Assembly: GCA_017523285.1 (NCBI GenBank)
Contig: JAFWWU010000161.1
Span: 18,705-82,704 of the forward strand
DNA from: Ruminococcus sp.
Lineage (GTDB): Bacteria > Bacillota > Clostridia > Oscillospirales > Ruminococcaceae
Direction: 5' to 3'
Length of the DNA stretch: 64,000 nucleotides
Part shown: in pieces, positions 1 to 8,735 of the stretch
Position numbering within the stretch: position 1 is the stretch's first letter
Layout of the letters: every line of letters starts with the position of its first letter
Made by a program: the position numbers and the translations under genes
The notes under the pieces: model-generated
What the model was told of the DNA's origin: nothing
The model's database searches: none
What the model saw: only the letters and a program-made list of their open reading frames with translations

Positions 1-2
1 TA

Positions 3-563
3 ATTATAACGGGCGGAATACATCTTGACGGCTTTTGTGACGTAATCGATGCGAAATCATCATTTGCCGATAAGAAAAAGCGGCTTGAAATAATGTCTGA
101 CCCACATATAGGCTCATTTGCCGTTATATATCTTATGCTTTATTTCCTTGTTCAGACAGCTGTGCTATGCGAGATAGATAAAACTGAAACAGCGTTGGTA
201 ATTGCAATTGGATTTGTGTTTTCAAGAACGCTCAGCGGTATAGGTGCGGTATGCTTTAAATCTGCAAAAAGCGAAGGTGCACTGCAAAGCTTCGTAAAGC
301 CTGCACACAAAAAATCAACGCTTTTTGTGCTTGCAATAGTTAATGTAATTGCGGCGGCGGCAATGCTATGCTTTAATGTTATAGCGGGTGGATTTGCTGT
401 GCTTGGTGCGATAGCTGCTTTGATTTATTACAGATTATCTGCATATAAAAATTTCGGTGGAATTACAGGCGATACAGCCGGTTGGTTTTTACAGGTCTGC
501 GAGCTTACAATTGCAATTATGGCACTGGTCGGCGAAAAAATTACGGAGGCGGCTTTATTATGA
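3..563 (+). CDS. cobS: Adenosylcobinamide-GDP ribazoletransferase (cobalamin synthase), 5' end cut off
   Basis: CobS joins adenosylcobinamide-GDP to alpha-ribazole (phosphate) at the membrane, the last assembly step of cobalamin. The reading frame is open from base 3, so the true start lies outside the window. The first visible residues, ITGGIHLDGFCDVIDA, match the conserved acidic GG-HLDG-D-D motif of the family, followed by several hydrophobic segments. About 186 residues are visible of a usual length near 250. It overlaps the next gene by ATGA, as expected for a translationally coupled cob operon. An internal ATG at 93 lies after the conserved motif and is unlikely to be the start. Confidence 0.9.
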   Translation: MITGGIHLDGFCDVIDAKSSFADKKKRLEIMSDPHIGSFAVIYLMLYFLVQTAVLCEIDKTETALVIAIGFVFSRTLSGIGAVCFKSAKSEGALQSFVKPAHKKSTLFVLAIVNVIAAAAMLCFNVIAGGFAVLGAIAALIYYRLSAYKNFGGITGDTAGWFLQVCELTIAIMALVGEKITEAALL

Positions 564-943
564 TTATGATAACAGGCGGAGCATATCAGGGGAAAACACA
601 GTTTGCTGTTTCTGAATACGGCTGTAAAATCACAGACGGAAAATGCTGTGAAATTGACAGTGTATTTACTGCTGAATGTGTGAAAAATTATCATCTGCTT
701 GTAAAGCGTCTGCTTGAAAATGGTGAAAATCCTGTTGAGTTTACCGAAAGGCTTTGCAGAGAAAATCCTTCACTGATCGTTATAATGGATGAAATAGGAG
801 GAGGAATAATTCCGCTTGAAAAAAGCGAGAGAATATGGCGTGAGACAGTCGGTAAGGCAGGCTGTATCATAGCGGAAAATTCAGAAAAAGTAATTCGTAT
901 GATATGTGGTATACCCCATATTCTGAAAGGTCAGAAGAAATGA
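560..943 (+). CDS. Short CobU-like adenosylcobinamide kinase
   Basis: This 127-residue protein resembles CobU, which phosphorylates adenosylcobinamide and then converts it to adenosylcobinamide-GDP. A P-loop GGAYQGKT is at residues 5-12. A later segment DEIGGGIIP followed by a helical tail resembles the CobU C-terminal half. The usual length is about 180 residues; much of the middle, including the arginine-rich HRxxR region, is missing, so it may be a kinase only or a diverged form. The start at 560 overlaps the cobS stop (ATGA) and places the P-loop at the N-terminus. Position between cobS and a cobC-like gene supports the B12 role. Confidence 0.72.
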   Translation: MIMITGGAYQGKTQFAVSEYGCKITDGKCCEIDSVFTAECVKNYHLLVKRLLENGENPVEFTERLCRENPSLIVIMDEIGGGIIPLEKSERIWRETVGKAGCIIAENSEKVIRMICGIPHILKGQKK

Positions 944-1500
944 AAATTATATTTATCCGTCATGGAAAAACTGTCGGAAATCTTGAAAAACGCTACATAG
1001 GAAGAACTGATGAATCGCTTTCACAAATCGGCATAAATGAGATTTCAAAGCATTCTTTTCCCGATTGCGATATTGTGATTTCAAGTTTTATGAAACGCTG
1101 CATAGAAACAGCAACGCTTATCTATCCCGATAAACAGGTTATAACTATAAACGGACTTGAAGAATGTGATTTCGGTGATTTTGAGGGAAAAAATTACAAT
1201 GAACTATGTAATAATCCCGATTATATAAGCTGGCTTGAAAGCGGAGGTTTACTGCCGTTCCCAAATGGTGAAAATACCCAGGATTTCAAAAAAAGATGTG
1301 TCGAAGCATTTGAAAATGCTGTACGCAGTTATTCGGATTATGATAGCATCTGTTTTGTGGTACATGGCGGAACGATAATGTCTGTTATGGAAAAATACGC
1401 TGTGCCGAAAGGGAATTATTATGATTTTCAGGTGAAAAACGGGCAAGGTTATATAACTGAATTTGACGGAGAAAAAATAAAAGTTCTGGAGAATATATGA
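940..1500 (+). CDS. cobC: Histidine phosphatase family protein, probable alpha-ribazole phosphatase
   Basis: The 186-residue protein starts MKIIFIRHGKT, with the RHG catalytic motif of the phosphoglycerate-mutase-like phosphatases at residues 7-9. A second histidine lies in VVHGGT near residue 143. In cobalamin operons this family removes the phosphate from alpha-ribazole-5'-phosphate or adenosylcobalamin-5'-phosphate. The start at 940 overlaps the previous stop (ATGA); an in-frame upstream ATG at 904 would lie inside the previous gene and precede the conserved N-terminus. The specific substrate is inferred from context, since the family is broad. Confidence 0.8.
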   Translation: MKIIFIRHGKTVGNLEKRYIGRTDESLSQIGINEISKHSFPDCDIVISSFMKRCIETATLIYPDKQVITINGLEECDFGDFEGKNYNELCNNPDYISWLESGGLLPFPNGENTQDFKKRCVEAFENAVRSYSDYDSICFVVHGGTIMSVMEKYAVPKGNYYDFQVKNGQGYITEFDGEKIKVLENI

Positions 1501-2465
1501 AATTGATGACAGCAATTATGCCGATAATAATCGGCTTTGTAATAGATAGCTTTATCGGAGATCCGTATAATCTGCCGCATCCTATAAGACTTATCGGAAG
1601 GCTTATTTCAAAGCTTGAAAAATTTATACGCAAACGTTTCAGAAATCTGCATACAGGCGGTGTTTTTCTTGCACTTACAGTAATATTTATATCAGCAGTA
1701 GTCCCCTTTTTTATACTTTATTTTTATTACAGGCTGAATATTATATTCGGTATTCTGATTGAGGGAATTTTCTGTTATTATCTTATTGCTCCCAAATGCC
1801 TGCGTAATGAAAGCATGAAAGTATATAGCGCAATAAAAATAAAAGATACCGAAAAAGCAAGAAAAGCTGTTTCGATGATTGTAGGACGTGATACGCAGTG
1901 CCTTGATGAAAGCGGAATTATCAAAGCGGCTGTTGAAACTGTTGCGGAGAATACATCAGACGGCGTTACTGCACCGATAATGTATATGTCGCTTGGCGGT
2001 GCTGTGTTCGGATTTATATATAAAGCAGTAAACACAATGGATTCAATGATAGGATATAAAAACGATAAATATATAAATCTCGGACGTTTTGCGGCAAAGC
2101 TTGACGATGCCTTTAATTTTATTCCGTCAAGGCTTACAGCAGCAGTAATGATTTTATCTGCATATATTCTTGGAATGAATGGGGAAAATGCGTTCAGAAT
2201 ATGGAAACGTGACAGAAGAAAACATGCAAGCCCGAATTCTGCACAGACTGAGGCTGTATGTGCAGGTGCACTTGAAATCAGACTTGCAGGCGACGCTTAT
2301 TATTTCGGAAAGCTTCATAAAAAGGAATATATAGGCGATGATATCCGCCCGATAGAAAACGAGGATATAAGGCGTGCAAACAGGCTTATGTACTGCACTT
2401 CAATCATTGTGCTGATAGTTTTCGTATCAATAAGAGGAATAATTTTCGGAGGAGTTTTATGGTGA
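1497..2465 (+). CDS. cbiB: Adenosylcobinamide-phosphate synthase CbiB
   Basis: CbiB attaches aminopropanol (or its phosphate) to adenosylcobyric acid to give adenosylcobinamide(-phosphate). The 322-residue length is normal. Family landmarks include DSFIGDPYNLPHPIRLIG near the N-terminus, AVETVAENTSDGVTAP near residues 146-161, and several membrane segments, so it is an integral membrane enzyme. The ATG overlaps the stop of the phosphatase gene by ATGA, and the 3' end overlaps cobD by 7 bases, consistent with one coupled operon. Confidence 0.95.
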   Translation: MKLMTAIMPIIIGFVIDSFIGDPYNLPHPIRLIGRLISKLEKFIRKRFRNLHTGGVFLALTVIFISAVVPFFILYFYYRLNIIFGILIEGIFCYYLIAPKCLRNESMKVYSAIKIKDTEKARKAVSMIVGRDTQCLDESGIIKAAVETVAENTSDGVTAPIMYMSLGGAVFGFIYKAVNTMDSMIGYKNDKYINLGRFAAKLDDAFNFIPSRLTAAVMILSAYILGMNGENAFRIWKRDRRKHASPNSAQTEAVCAGALEIRLAGDAYYFGKLHKKEYIGDDIRPIENEDIRRANRLMYCTSIIVLIVFVSIRGIIFGGVLW

Positions 2466-3496
2466 ATTCAATGCATGGCGGTGATATTTACAGCCGTAAA
2501 ATCAGATATGATTTTTCAGCAAATCTCAATCCTCTCGGAATGCCTGAAAGTGTAAAAAAAGCAGTTATTGAAAGCGTTAAGAATTGCGAAAGCTACCCTG
2601 ACCATTTTTGCCGAAAACTATGCAGAGCAATTGCAGAATACGAGGACTTCCCTGCTGAAAAAATAGTATGTGGAAACGGTGCGGCAGACCTTGTTTACAG
2701 GCTTGTAGCTGCACTTAAGCCGAAAAAGGCTGTGATAGCTGTTCCGACTTTCAGCGAATACGAAAAAGCACTTACAGAAAATAATACTGAAATTATAAAG
2801 CATTATCTTTCGGAGGAAAATGAATTTGCCGCTGGTATAAGTATTCTTGATTATCTTGAAAATGAAATTGATATGCTTTTTATGTGCAGTCCGAATAATC
2901 CTACGGGAAAAATAATAGAAGAAAATCTGCTTGAGGCAATTGCTGAAAAATGCCGCCGTAATGATATAATTTTCGTGTGTGATGAGTGCTTTCTCCCATT
3001 TGCTGTCGATAGCGTAAATAAAAGTGTGAGAAGATTTATAAATGAAAATATTGTAATTCTGAAAGCTTTTACAAAGATATTTTCAATGGCAGGTTTAAGG
3101 CTTGGATATGCACTTTTCGGGAATGCAGAGCTTGCTGATATTCTGCGGAATACAGGGCAGTTCTGGAGTGTTTCCGTGCCTGCGCAGACAGCAGGAATTG
3201 CCGCCTTAAATGAATATGATTATATTGAAAAGATAGTAAAACTTATAAATACCGAGCGTGAATTCTTAATATCAGAGCTGAAAAATTTTGGATTTAAGGT
3301 GTATGATTCCGAAGCGAATTTCATTTTATTCCGATGTGAAATTCCGCTTGATGAAATGCTTCTGAAAGAGAAAATAGCTATAAGAAACTGTAATAATTAT
3401 GACGGACTGGGTGACGGATTTTTCCGCATTGCTGTCCGAAACCGAAACGAAAATGAAATTCTCATTTCAGCAGTAAGGAGGTGTATGAATGGCTAA
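2459..3496 (+). CDS. cobD: Threonine-phosphate decarboxylase CobD (PLP enzyme)
   Basis: This fold-type-I PLP enzyme of 345 residues probably decarboxylates L-threonine phosphate to (R)-1-amino-2-propanol phosphate, the linker used by the adjacent CbiB. The N-terminus has the HGGD and DFSANLNPLG motifs of CobD. The PLP lysine is expected at K206 in AFTKIFSMAGLRLGY; SPNNPTG and the VCDECF aspartate are also present. It resembles histidinol-phosphate aminotransferase, but the HGG motif and the operon favour CobD. It overlaps cbiB by 7 bases and cobQ by 8 bases. Confidence 0.88.
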   Translation: MVNSMHGGDIYSRKIRYDFSANLNPLGMPESVKKAVIESVKNCESYPDHFCRKLCRAIAEYEDFPAEKIVCGNGAADLVYRLVAALKPKKAVIAVPTFSEYEKALTENNTEIIKHYLSEENEFAAGISILDYLENEIDMLFMCSPNNPTGKIIEENLLEAIAEKCRRNDIIFVCDECFLPFAVDSVNKSVRRFINENIVILKAFTKIFSMAGLRLGYALFGNAELADILRNTGQFWSVSVPAQTAGIAALNEYDYIEKIVKLINTEREFLISELKNFGFKVYDSEANFILFRCEIPLDEMLLKEKIAIRNCNNYDGLGDGFFRIAVRNRNENEILISAVRRCMNG

Positions 3497-4964
3497 ACCT
3501 ATAATGATACAAGGTACAATGTCAAACGCAGGCAAGAGTATAATTGCGGCGGCGTTATGCAGAATATTCAGACAGGACGGTTATAGCGTTGCACCGTTCA
3601 AATCACAGAATATGGCTCTTAATTCGTATATAACTGCTGATGGACTTGAAATGGGCAGAGCACAGGTAATGCAGGCAGAGGCGGCAGGAATTGAGCCTTC
3701 TGTTATGATGAATCCTATACTTTTAAAGCCGACAACAGATGTCGGTTCACAGGTTATAGTAAATGGTGAAGTGCGTGGAAATATGAGTGCGGCAGAATAT
3801 TTCAGACGCAAAAAAGAGCTTATTCCCGAAATTATGAAGGCTTATAACACTCTTGATAAACAGTATGATATTATTGTTATTGAGGGTGCAGGAAGTGCGG
3901 CAGAGCTTAATCTGAAATCAGATGATATTGTAAATATGGGAATGGCAAGACTTGCAAAATCCCCTGTTCTGCTTGTCGGAGATATTGACAGAGGCGGAGT
4001 TTTTGCTCAGCTTTTAGGTACAATAATGCTCCTTGAAAAGCACGAACAGGATATGATAAAGGGAATGATAGTAAATAAATTCCGAGGGGATAAAACGATA
4101 TTTAAAAGCGGAGTTGACATTCTTGAAAATCACAGCGGAAAGCGTGTTGCAGGAGTTGTTCCTTACATAAACTGCGACATTGAGGATGAAGATAGTCTTT
4201 CTTCAAAGCTTGAAAACAATACAGCAAATGGTATTATAGATATAGCAGTAATACATCTTCCGAGAATATCGAATTTTACGGATTTTGATGTTTTCAGCCA
4301 GTATGACGGAGTTTCTGTGCGTTATGTTTCAAATCCTTCACAGCTTAAAACTCCAGATATGATAATAATTCCCGGGACAAAGAGTACAATTCACGACAGA
4401 AAATGGCTTGCGGAAAGTGGAATGGAAATTGCGATAAAGCGTCTTGCAGAAAAAGGTGTTCCTGTCTTCGGAATCTGCGGCGGCTATCAGATTTTAGGTG
4501 AAGAAATAAGCGACCCTTATAACAGCGAGGGCGGCGGAAACGTCAGCGGAATGGGACTTCTTTCATGCAGGACAGTTTTTTCTCAGGATAAGAAACGCTC
4601 ACAGACAAGCGGAAGATTTACAGAAGTGGGCGGAGTTTTTTCAAACCTTTCACATGTTGAATTCAAAGGCTATGAAATACATCTTGGTGAAACGGTTTCG
4701 GATGAAAAGCCGTTGCTTGACTGCGGCGGTGCTCAGAAAGGAAATATATACGGCTGTTATATTCATGGAATTTTTGATGAAGCAGATATAGCTGAACGCA
4801 TAGTTTCGAAGCTTTATGAGCAAAAGGGACTTTCGTATAATTCAGGTAAAAATGACCGCAGGGCATATAAGGAAACTCAGTATAATCTGCTTGCCGATGA
4901 GGTAAGAAAAAATATTGATATGAAGCTTGTTTATGAAATTCTTGAACAAGGTCTTGATGCTTGA
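3489..4964 (+). CDS. cobQ: Cobyric acid synthase CobQ/CbiP
   Basis: CobQ/CbiP amidates side chains b, d, e and g of adenosylcobyrinic a,c-diamide using glutamine and ATP. The 491-residue protein has an N-terminal dethiobiotin-synthetase-like ATPase domain (GTMSNAGKS P-loop at residues 9-17, followed by FKSQNMALNS) and a C-terminal class-I glutamine amidotransferase domain with the nucleophile C330 in VFGICGGYQ and a later GCYIHGIFDE histidine. Length and both domains are normal. It is the last gene of the operon; a new promoter begins at its stop codon. Confidence 0.95.
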   Translation: MAKPIMIQGTMSNAGKSIIAAALCRIFRQDGYSVAPFKSQNMALNSYITADGLEMGRAQVMQAEAAGIEPSVMMNPILLKPTTDVGSQVIVNGEVRGNMSAAEYFRRKKELIPEIMKAYNTLDKQYDIIVIEGAGSAAELNLKSDDIVNMGMARLAKSPVLLVGDIDRGGVFAQLLGTIMLLEKHEQDMIKGMIVNKFRGDKTIFKSGVDILENHSGKRVAGVVPYINCDIEDEDSLSSKLENNTANGIIDIAVIHLPRISNFTDFDVFSQYDGVSVRYVSNPSQLKTPDMIIIPGTKSTIHDRKWLAESGMEIAIKRLAEKGVPVFGICGGYQILGEEISDPYNSEGGGNVSGMGLLSCRTVFSQDKKRSQTSGRFTEVGGVFSNLSHVEFKGYEIHLGETVSDEKPLLDCGGAQKGNIYGCYIHGIFDEADIAERIVSKLYEQKGLSYNSGKNDRRAYKETQYNLLADEVRKNIDMKLVYEILEQGLDA

Positions 4965-4989
4965 CAAATTTTTACAGCTGTGATATTAT
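4961..4989 (+). promoter_or_regulatory. Sigma-A promoter for the cobalamin riboswitch operon
   Basis: A perfect TTGACA at 4961-4966 and TATTAT at 4984-4989 are separated by 17 bases, and a TG one base upstream of the -10 gives an extended -10. The -35 overlaps the cobQ stop codon. Transcription would start near 4996, a short distance before the riboswitch aptamer. Confidence 0.85.
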
Positions 4990-5012
4990 TAGGTATATTC
5001 TAATAGATAAAA

Positions 5013-5200
5013 CAACAGGTGTCGGACGCTTATTATGATAAGTCGGGTCTGATGAAAAGGGAAGTCGGGTGAAAATCCCGCACGAACTCGTCACCGTAAT
5101 AGAGTAGCAGGAAAAACAGCGTACGCTGAATGTCACTGCATTTTGTGGGAAGACTTTTTTCTTGTGATGATACTTGAGTCGGGAGACCTGCCTGATGTTT
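5013..5200 (+). promoter_or_regulatory. Cobalamin (B12) riboswitch aptamer
   Basis: The RNA contains the diagnostic B12 elements in order: AAAAGGGAA at 5055-5063, GGGTGAAAATCCCG at 5067-5080, CACCGTAAT near 5092-5100, the B12-box-like CACTG...GTGGGAAGAC at 5134-5154, and GGGAGACCTGCC at 5180-5191. It lies between a promoter and a corrinoid uptake operon. Binding of adenosylcobalamin or a related corrinoid is expected to switch off the downstream genes. A second structured segment (hairpin GAAACAG/CTGTTTC at 5205-5221, closed by GTACTG/CAGTAC) links it to the expression platform. Confidence 0.93.
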
Positions 5201-5318
5201 GTACTGAAACAGAATCTGTTTCAATGCCACGAGTAAATTGGCAGTACGTTTACATACAATTATAAGTCTTGCTCAGTGGCAGGGCTTATTCGGTGCGTCT
5301 TTAGTATCTGTGTAACTG

Positions 5319-5355
5319 TGCGTCTTTGCTTGTGGTAAGGACGCATTTTATTTTT
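5319..5355 (+). terminator. Riboswitch-controlled intrinsic terminator
   Basis: TGCGTCTT at 5319-5326 pairs with AAGGACGCA at 5337-5345 (one bulged G), followed by TTTTATTTTT. This sits directly before the ribosome site of the first gene, so it is the probable expression platform. The 5' arm has an identical upstream copy (GTGCGTCTTT at 5293-5302 and 5317-5326) that could compete for the 3' arm as an antiterminator. Confidence 0.75.
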
Positions 5356-5369
5356 AAGAGAGGTATAAT

Positions 5370-5795
5370 ATGAAAGACGGAAAATACACTATCGAAGTAA
5401 CATTAAAGGGCGGCTCGGGCAAGTCTTCTATAGAGTCACCGACAGAGCTTGAAGTTGAAAACGGAGTAATGACAGCTGAAATTGTATGGAACAGTAAGAA
5501 TTACACTTATATGGAGATTAACGGAGAAAAATATCTCCCTGAAAGCAATGAAGAGAATTCAACATTTCTTGTTGAAATCCCCTCACTTGATACGGATATT
5601 GAATTTATAGCTGAAACAGTTGCAATGAGTAAGCCGAAGCAGATAGAATACTCTATGAGATTTGATTCTTCTACCGCAAAATCAGAAGGTACGTTTCCGA
5701 TTTTGGCTGTTGCCGCAGGTGCAGTATTGCTTGTTGCAGGCGTGATTGCCGTTTTAGCATTTAAAAAGAAAAGGAAGAAAAATGAAAATAATTAA
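5370..5795 (+). CDS. Small membrane-anchored surface protein, first gene of the B12-riboswitch operon
   Basis: This is a 141-residue protein with no clear N-terminal signal peptide, a beta-rich domain of about 100 residues beginning DGKYTIEVTLKGGSGK, and a C-terminal transmembrane helix (about residues 110-131) followed by a lysine-rich tail, which resembles a surface anchor. The same kind of domain (DGTYSIEV, a GVMTAEI-like strand, a Y-x-Y segment) occurs in the lipoprotein at 9650. I do not recognise a named family with certainty. Location under a B12 riboswitch and before BtuF suggests corrinoid or metal-ligand capture at the cell surface; this is inference. Its 3' end overlaps btuF by 14 bases. 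Confidence 0.8.
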   Translation: MKDGKYTIEVTLKGGSGKSSIESPTELEVENGVMTAEIVWNSKNYTYMEINGEKYLPESNEENSTFLVEIPSLDTDIEFIAETVAMSKPKQIEYSMRFDSSTAKSEGTFPILAVAAGAVLLVAGVIAVLAFKKKRKKNENN

Positions 5796-6939
5796 AACAA
5801 CTGTGATTGCTGTGTTTTCGGCATTTGCACTAATGCTTTGCGGATGTTCCGATAAAAAAGCAATTCCTGAAAAACATATCGAAATCAGCGGATTGAAATT
5901 TGAAGAACGTGTGCCGCTTTACTATGCGGAGCAGTTTGCAATTGACCGATATGAAAATGGGTATTCCCTTATTCACACAATGAAAGGTGAGAGATTTCTC
6001 CTTGTTCCTGAAGGCGAGGAAATCCCCGAAAAGCTTTCAAAAGATATATCGGTAATAGAAAAGCCTGCGGATAATATTTACCTTGCCGCAACATCTGTTA
6101 TGGGGCTTTTTGCAGAGCTTGAAAAGGGTGATACAGTAAAATTTTCGGGAACAAAGGCTGATGACTGGTATATAGATTATGCACGTCAGGCTATGGAAAA
6201 CGGTGAAATGCTGTATGCAGGTAAATATCGTGAGCCTGATTATGAGCTTTTGCTTGAAAATGAATGCAGACTTTCAATTCAGTCTACAATGATTGAGCAT
6301 TCTCCTGAAGTCAGGGATAAACTCAATGAGCTTGGTATACCTGTATTTGTGGATTATTCAAGCTATGAAAGTCATCCTCTTGGCAGAAGTGAGTGGATTA
6401 AGGTTTACGGAGAATTGACCGATACTTCAGAGTTTGCTGACGAACTTTTTTCACAGCAGGCAGATAAGCTTAAGCAGCTGTCGGAAACTGATACGGGAAA
6501 AACAGCCGCATTCTTCTATATAAGTTCATCAGGACAAGCTGTGACACGCAAATCGGGTGATTATATCACAAAAATGATTGAGCTTGCAGGCGGAGAAAAT
6601 ATATTCAGAAATCTCGGTGACGATAAAGCAACTGCTTCTGTTACTCTTGAAATGGAGCAGTTTTATGAACAGGCAAAAGATGCAGATTTTATAATTTATA
6701 ACAATACCATAGATGACAGCGTGGATTCAATTGACGAGCTTATTGCAAAAAATGAACTGCTCAGGGATTTCAAGGCTGTAAAGAACGGAAATGTATGGTG
6801 TACAAGAGAAAATCTTTATCAGGAAACAATGAAGCTCGGAACAGTTATTTCTGATTTCAATTCGATTTTTACGGATAATACAAAGGTAAAGCCGACACAG
6901 TTTTTGTACAGATTAGAAAGCGGTGAAAGCGTTGACTAA
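5782..6939 (+). CDS. btuF: Corrinoid-type ABC transporter substrate-binding lipoprotein (BtuF-like)
   Basis: A 385-residue lipoprotein with signal peptide and lipobox LCGC (lipidated cysteine near residue 22). The body has the two-lobed periplasmic-binding-protein-2 pattern used for siderophores, heme and cobalamin, including KLNELGIPVFVDYSSYESHPLGRSEW and a C-terminal region ending with a predicted substrate-lobe helix. Because it is under a cobalamin riboswitch and is followed by FecCD-type permease and ATPase genes, corrinoid uptake is most likely, although the fold alone does not exclude heme or iron chelates. GGAAG lies a few bases before the ATG. Confidence 0.85.
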   Translation: MKIIKTTVIAVFSAFALMLCGCSDKKAIPEKHIEISGLKFEERVPLYYAEQFAIDRYENGYSLIHTMKGERFLLVPEGEEIPEKLSKDISVIEKPADNIYLAATSVMGLFAELEKGDTVKFSGTKADDWYIDYARQAMENGEMLYAGKYREPDYELLLENECRLSIQSTMIEHSPEVRDKLNELGIPVFVDYSSYESHPLGRSEWIKVYGELTDTSEFADELFSQQADKLKQLSETDTGKTAAFFYISSSGQAVTRKSGDYITKMIELAGGENIFRNLGDDKATASVTLEMEQFYEQAKDADFIIYNNTIDDSVDSIDELIAKNELLRDFKAVKNGNVWCTRENLYQETMKLGTVISDFNSIFTDNTKVKPTQFLYRLESGESVD

Positions 6940-7942
6940 AAAAAGAAATACATTAATGTTTATACTGCTTTTTATCGGAGTTTTACTTATTTTTATTTCA
7001 AATCTGTTTACAGGCAGTGCTGACATTACATTTTTTGATGCAGTTCATGCATTTTTCGGAGAAAAGAATTACGCAGGAGATATTCTTTTTAAAATCCGTA
7101 TTCCGAGAGCATTGGCGGCAATGCTTCTCGGCGGTGCATTATCACTTTCAGGGTATCTGTTGCAGACGTTTTTTCATAATCCGATTGCAGGACCTTTTGT
7201 GCTTGGAGTATCGTCGGGAGCAAAGCTTGTTGTTGCTTTAGCAATGATTTTTTCAGCTGGAATTTTCGGAACTCTCAGCTCAGCAATGCTGATTTTCTCA
7301 GCGTTTATAGGTTCGCTTATTTCTCTCGGATTTGTTCTTATCGTATCACGAAAAGTGAAGCAGATGTCGATGCTTGTCGTGTGCGGAGTTATGATAGGAT
7401 ATATATGCTCTGCTGTTACGGATTTTCTTGTAACATTTGCAAATGATTCGGATATTGTAAATCTTCATGACTGGTCTATGGGAACTTTTTCGGGCACAGG
7501 CATGGATGACGTAAAGGCAATTTTTGTATTTGTGTTTTTCGGTTTTGTCGGAGCTTTTTTTCTTTCGAAACCAATCGGCGCATATATGCTCGGAGAAAGC
7601 TATGCTAAAAATATGGGTGTAAATATAAAGCTGCTTCGTGCACTTCTTATTATTTTATCAGGCTTGCTTTCTTCGGCAGTTACAGCTTTTGCAGGGCCTG
7701 TTTCGTTTGTCGGAATAGCTGTTCCGCATATTATCAGGGTGCTGTTTAAAACCTCAAAGCCGCTTGTGATGATACCAGCATGCTTTCTTGGGGGAAGTAT
7801 TTTCTGCATGCTCTGCGACATGATTGCAAGAACAGTATTTGCGCCGACAGAGCTTAGTATAAGTACAGTAACTGCAATTTTTGGTGCACCTGTTGTAATT
7901 ATCATAATGCTTAAAAGAAAGCGTGGCGAAATGAATGGATAA
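6923..7942 (+). CDS. btuC: FecCD/BtuC-type ABC transporter permease
   Basis: A 339-residue integral membrane protein of the FecCD family: KIRIPRALAAMLLGGALSLSG near residues 44-64, FHNPIAGPFVLGVSSGA after it, and GPVSFVGIAVPHIIR in the C-terminal half are family hallmarks. It forms the membrane channel with the BtuD ATPase. The start is GTG at 6923, overlapping btuF by 17 bases; a TTG three codons later at 6932 is an alternative. Coupled translation with btuF is likely. Confidence 0.92.
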   Translation: MKALTKKRNTLMFILLFIGVLLIFISNLFTGSADITFFDAVHAFFGEKNYAGDILFKIRIPRALAAMLLGGALSLSGYLLQTFFHNPIAGPFVLGVSSGAKLVVALAMIFSAGIFGTLSSAMLIFSAFIGSLISLGFVLIVSRKVKQMSMLVVCGVMIGYICSAVTDFLVTFANDSDIVNLHDWSMGTFSGTGMDDVKAIFVFVFFGFVGAFFLSKPIGAYMLGESYAKNMGVNIKLLRALLIILSGLLSSAVTAFAGPVSFVGIAVPHIIRVLFKTSKPLVMIPACFLGGSIFCMLCDMIARTVFAPTELSISTVTAIFGAPVVIIIMLKRKRGEMNG

Positions 7943-8690
7943 TGCATTTATCTCAGCAGATAAGCTTGCTGTCGGATATGGTAAAAAAATAATAGCGGAT
8001 AATATTGAATTTTCTGTTCAGAGAGGAAAAATCCTTACTCTTATCGGGCCAAACGGTGCAGGGAAATCAACTGTGCTGAAAACGCTTGCGGGGTATCTTA
8101 AAAAGCTTGGCGGCAGGGTAGTGATAGACGGAGAAAGCTCTGATAAATATTCCGAAAAGGAAATGGCAAAAAAGCTTTCGGTTGTGCTGACAGAGCGTAT
8201 AAAGCCTGAGCTTATGACGTGCAGAGAGGTTGTTGAAACGGGAAGATATCCATACACAGGAAGCTTCGGAATACTCTCTGAAAACGACAATGAAATTGTA
8301 GATAAAGCGATTGAAACTGTATCAATGCGGGATTTTTCGGGAATGTATTTTGATTCGGTCAGCGACGGTCAGCGTCAGAGGGTAATGCTTGCCCGTGCAA
8401 TATGTCAGGAGCCTGATATTTTAATTCTTGACGAGCCGACATCATATCTTGATATACATCATAAAATCCATTTTCTTGAGCTTCTGCGTAAGCTTGCAAC
8501 GGAAAATAAAATAGCTGTTATAATGTCGATGCACGAGCTTGATTTTGCAGAGAAGATCTCTGATTATATTCTGTGCATAAAAGACGGAAAAGCGGTACTT
8601 TCAGGGACACCTGCTGAAATATTTACAGCTGAAAATATTATGGAGCTTTATGATATCTCAGAGAATCTGTATAAAAAATATTTTGTTTAA
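7935..8690 (+). CDS. btuD: ABC transporter ATP-binding protein (BtuD/FecE-type)
   Basis: A 251-residue ATPase with Walker A GPNGAGKST (about residues 38-46), signature VSDGQRQRVMLARA, Walker B ILILDEPTSYLD and a switch histidine in MSMHELDF. It energises the BtuF/BtuC uptake system. It overlaps btuC by 8 bases. Length and all motifs are intact. Confidence 0.93.
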   Translation: MDNAFISADKLAVGYGKKIIADNIEFSVQRGKILTLIGPNGAGKSTVLKTLAGYLKKLGGRVVIDGESSDKYSEKEMAKKLSVVLTERIKPELMTCREVVETGRYPYTGSFGILSENDNEIVDKAIETVSMRDFSGMYFDSVSDGQRQRVMLARAICQEPDILILDEPTSYLDIHHKIHFLELLRKLATENKIAVIMSMHELDFAEKISDYILCIKDGKAVLSGTPAEIFTAENIMELYDISENLYKKYFV

Positions 8691-8735
8691 ACAAATGAAA
8701 TATATAAATATAAATTAAGAAGGATGGTTATTTAA

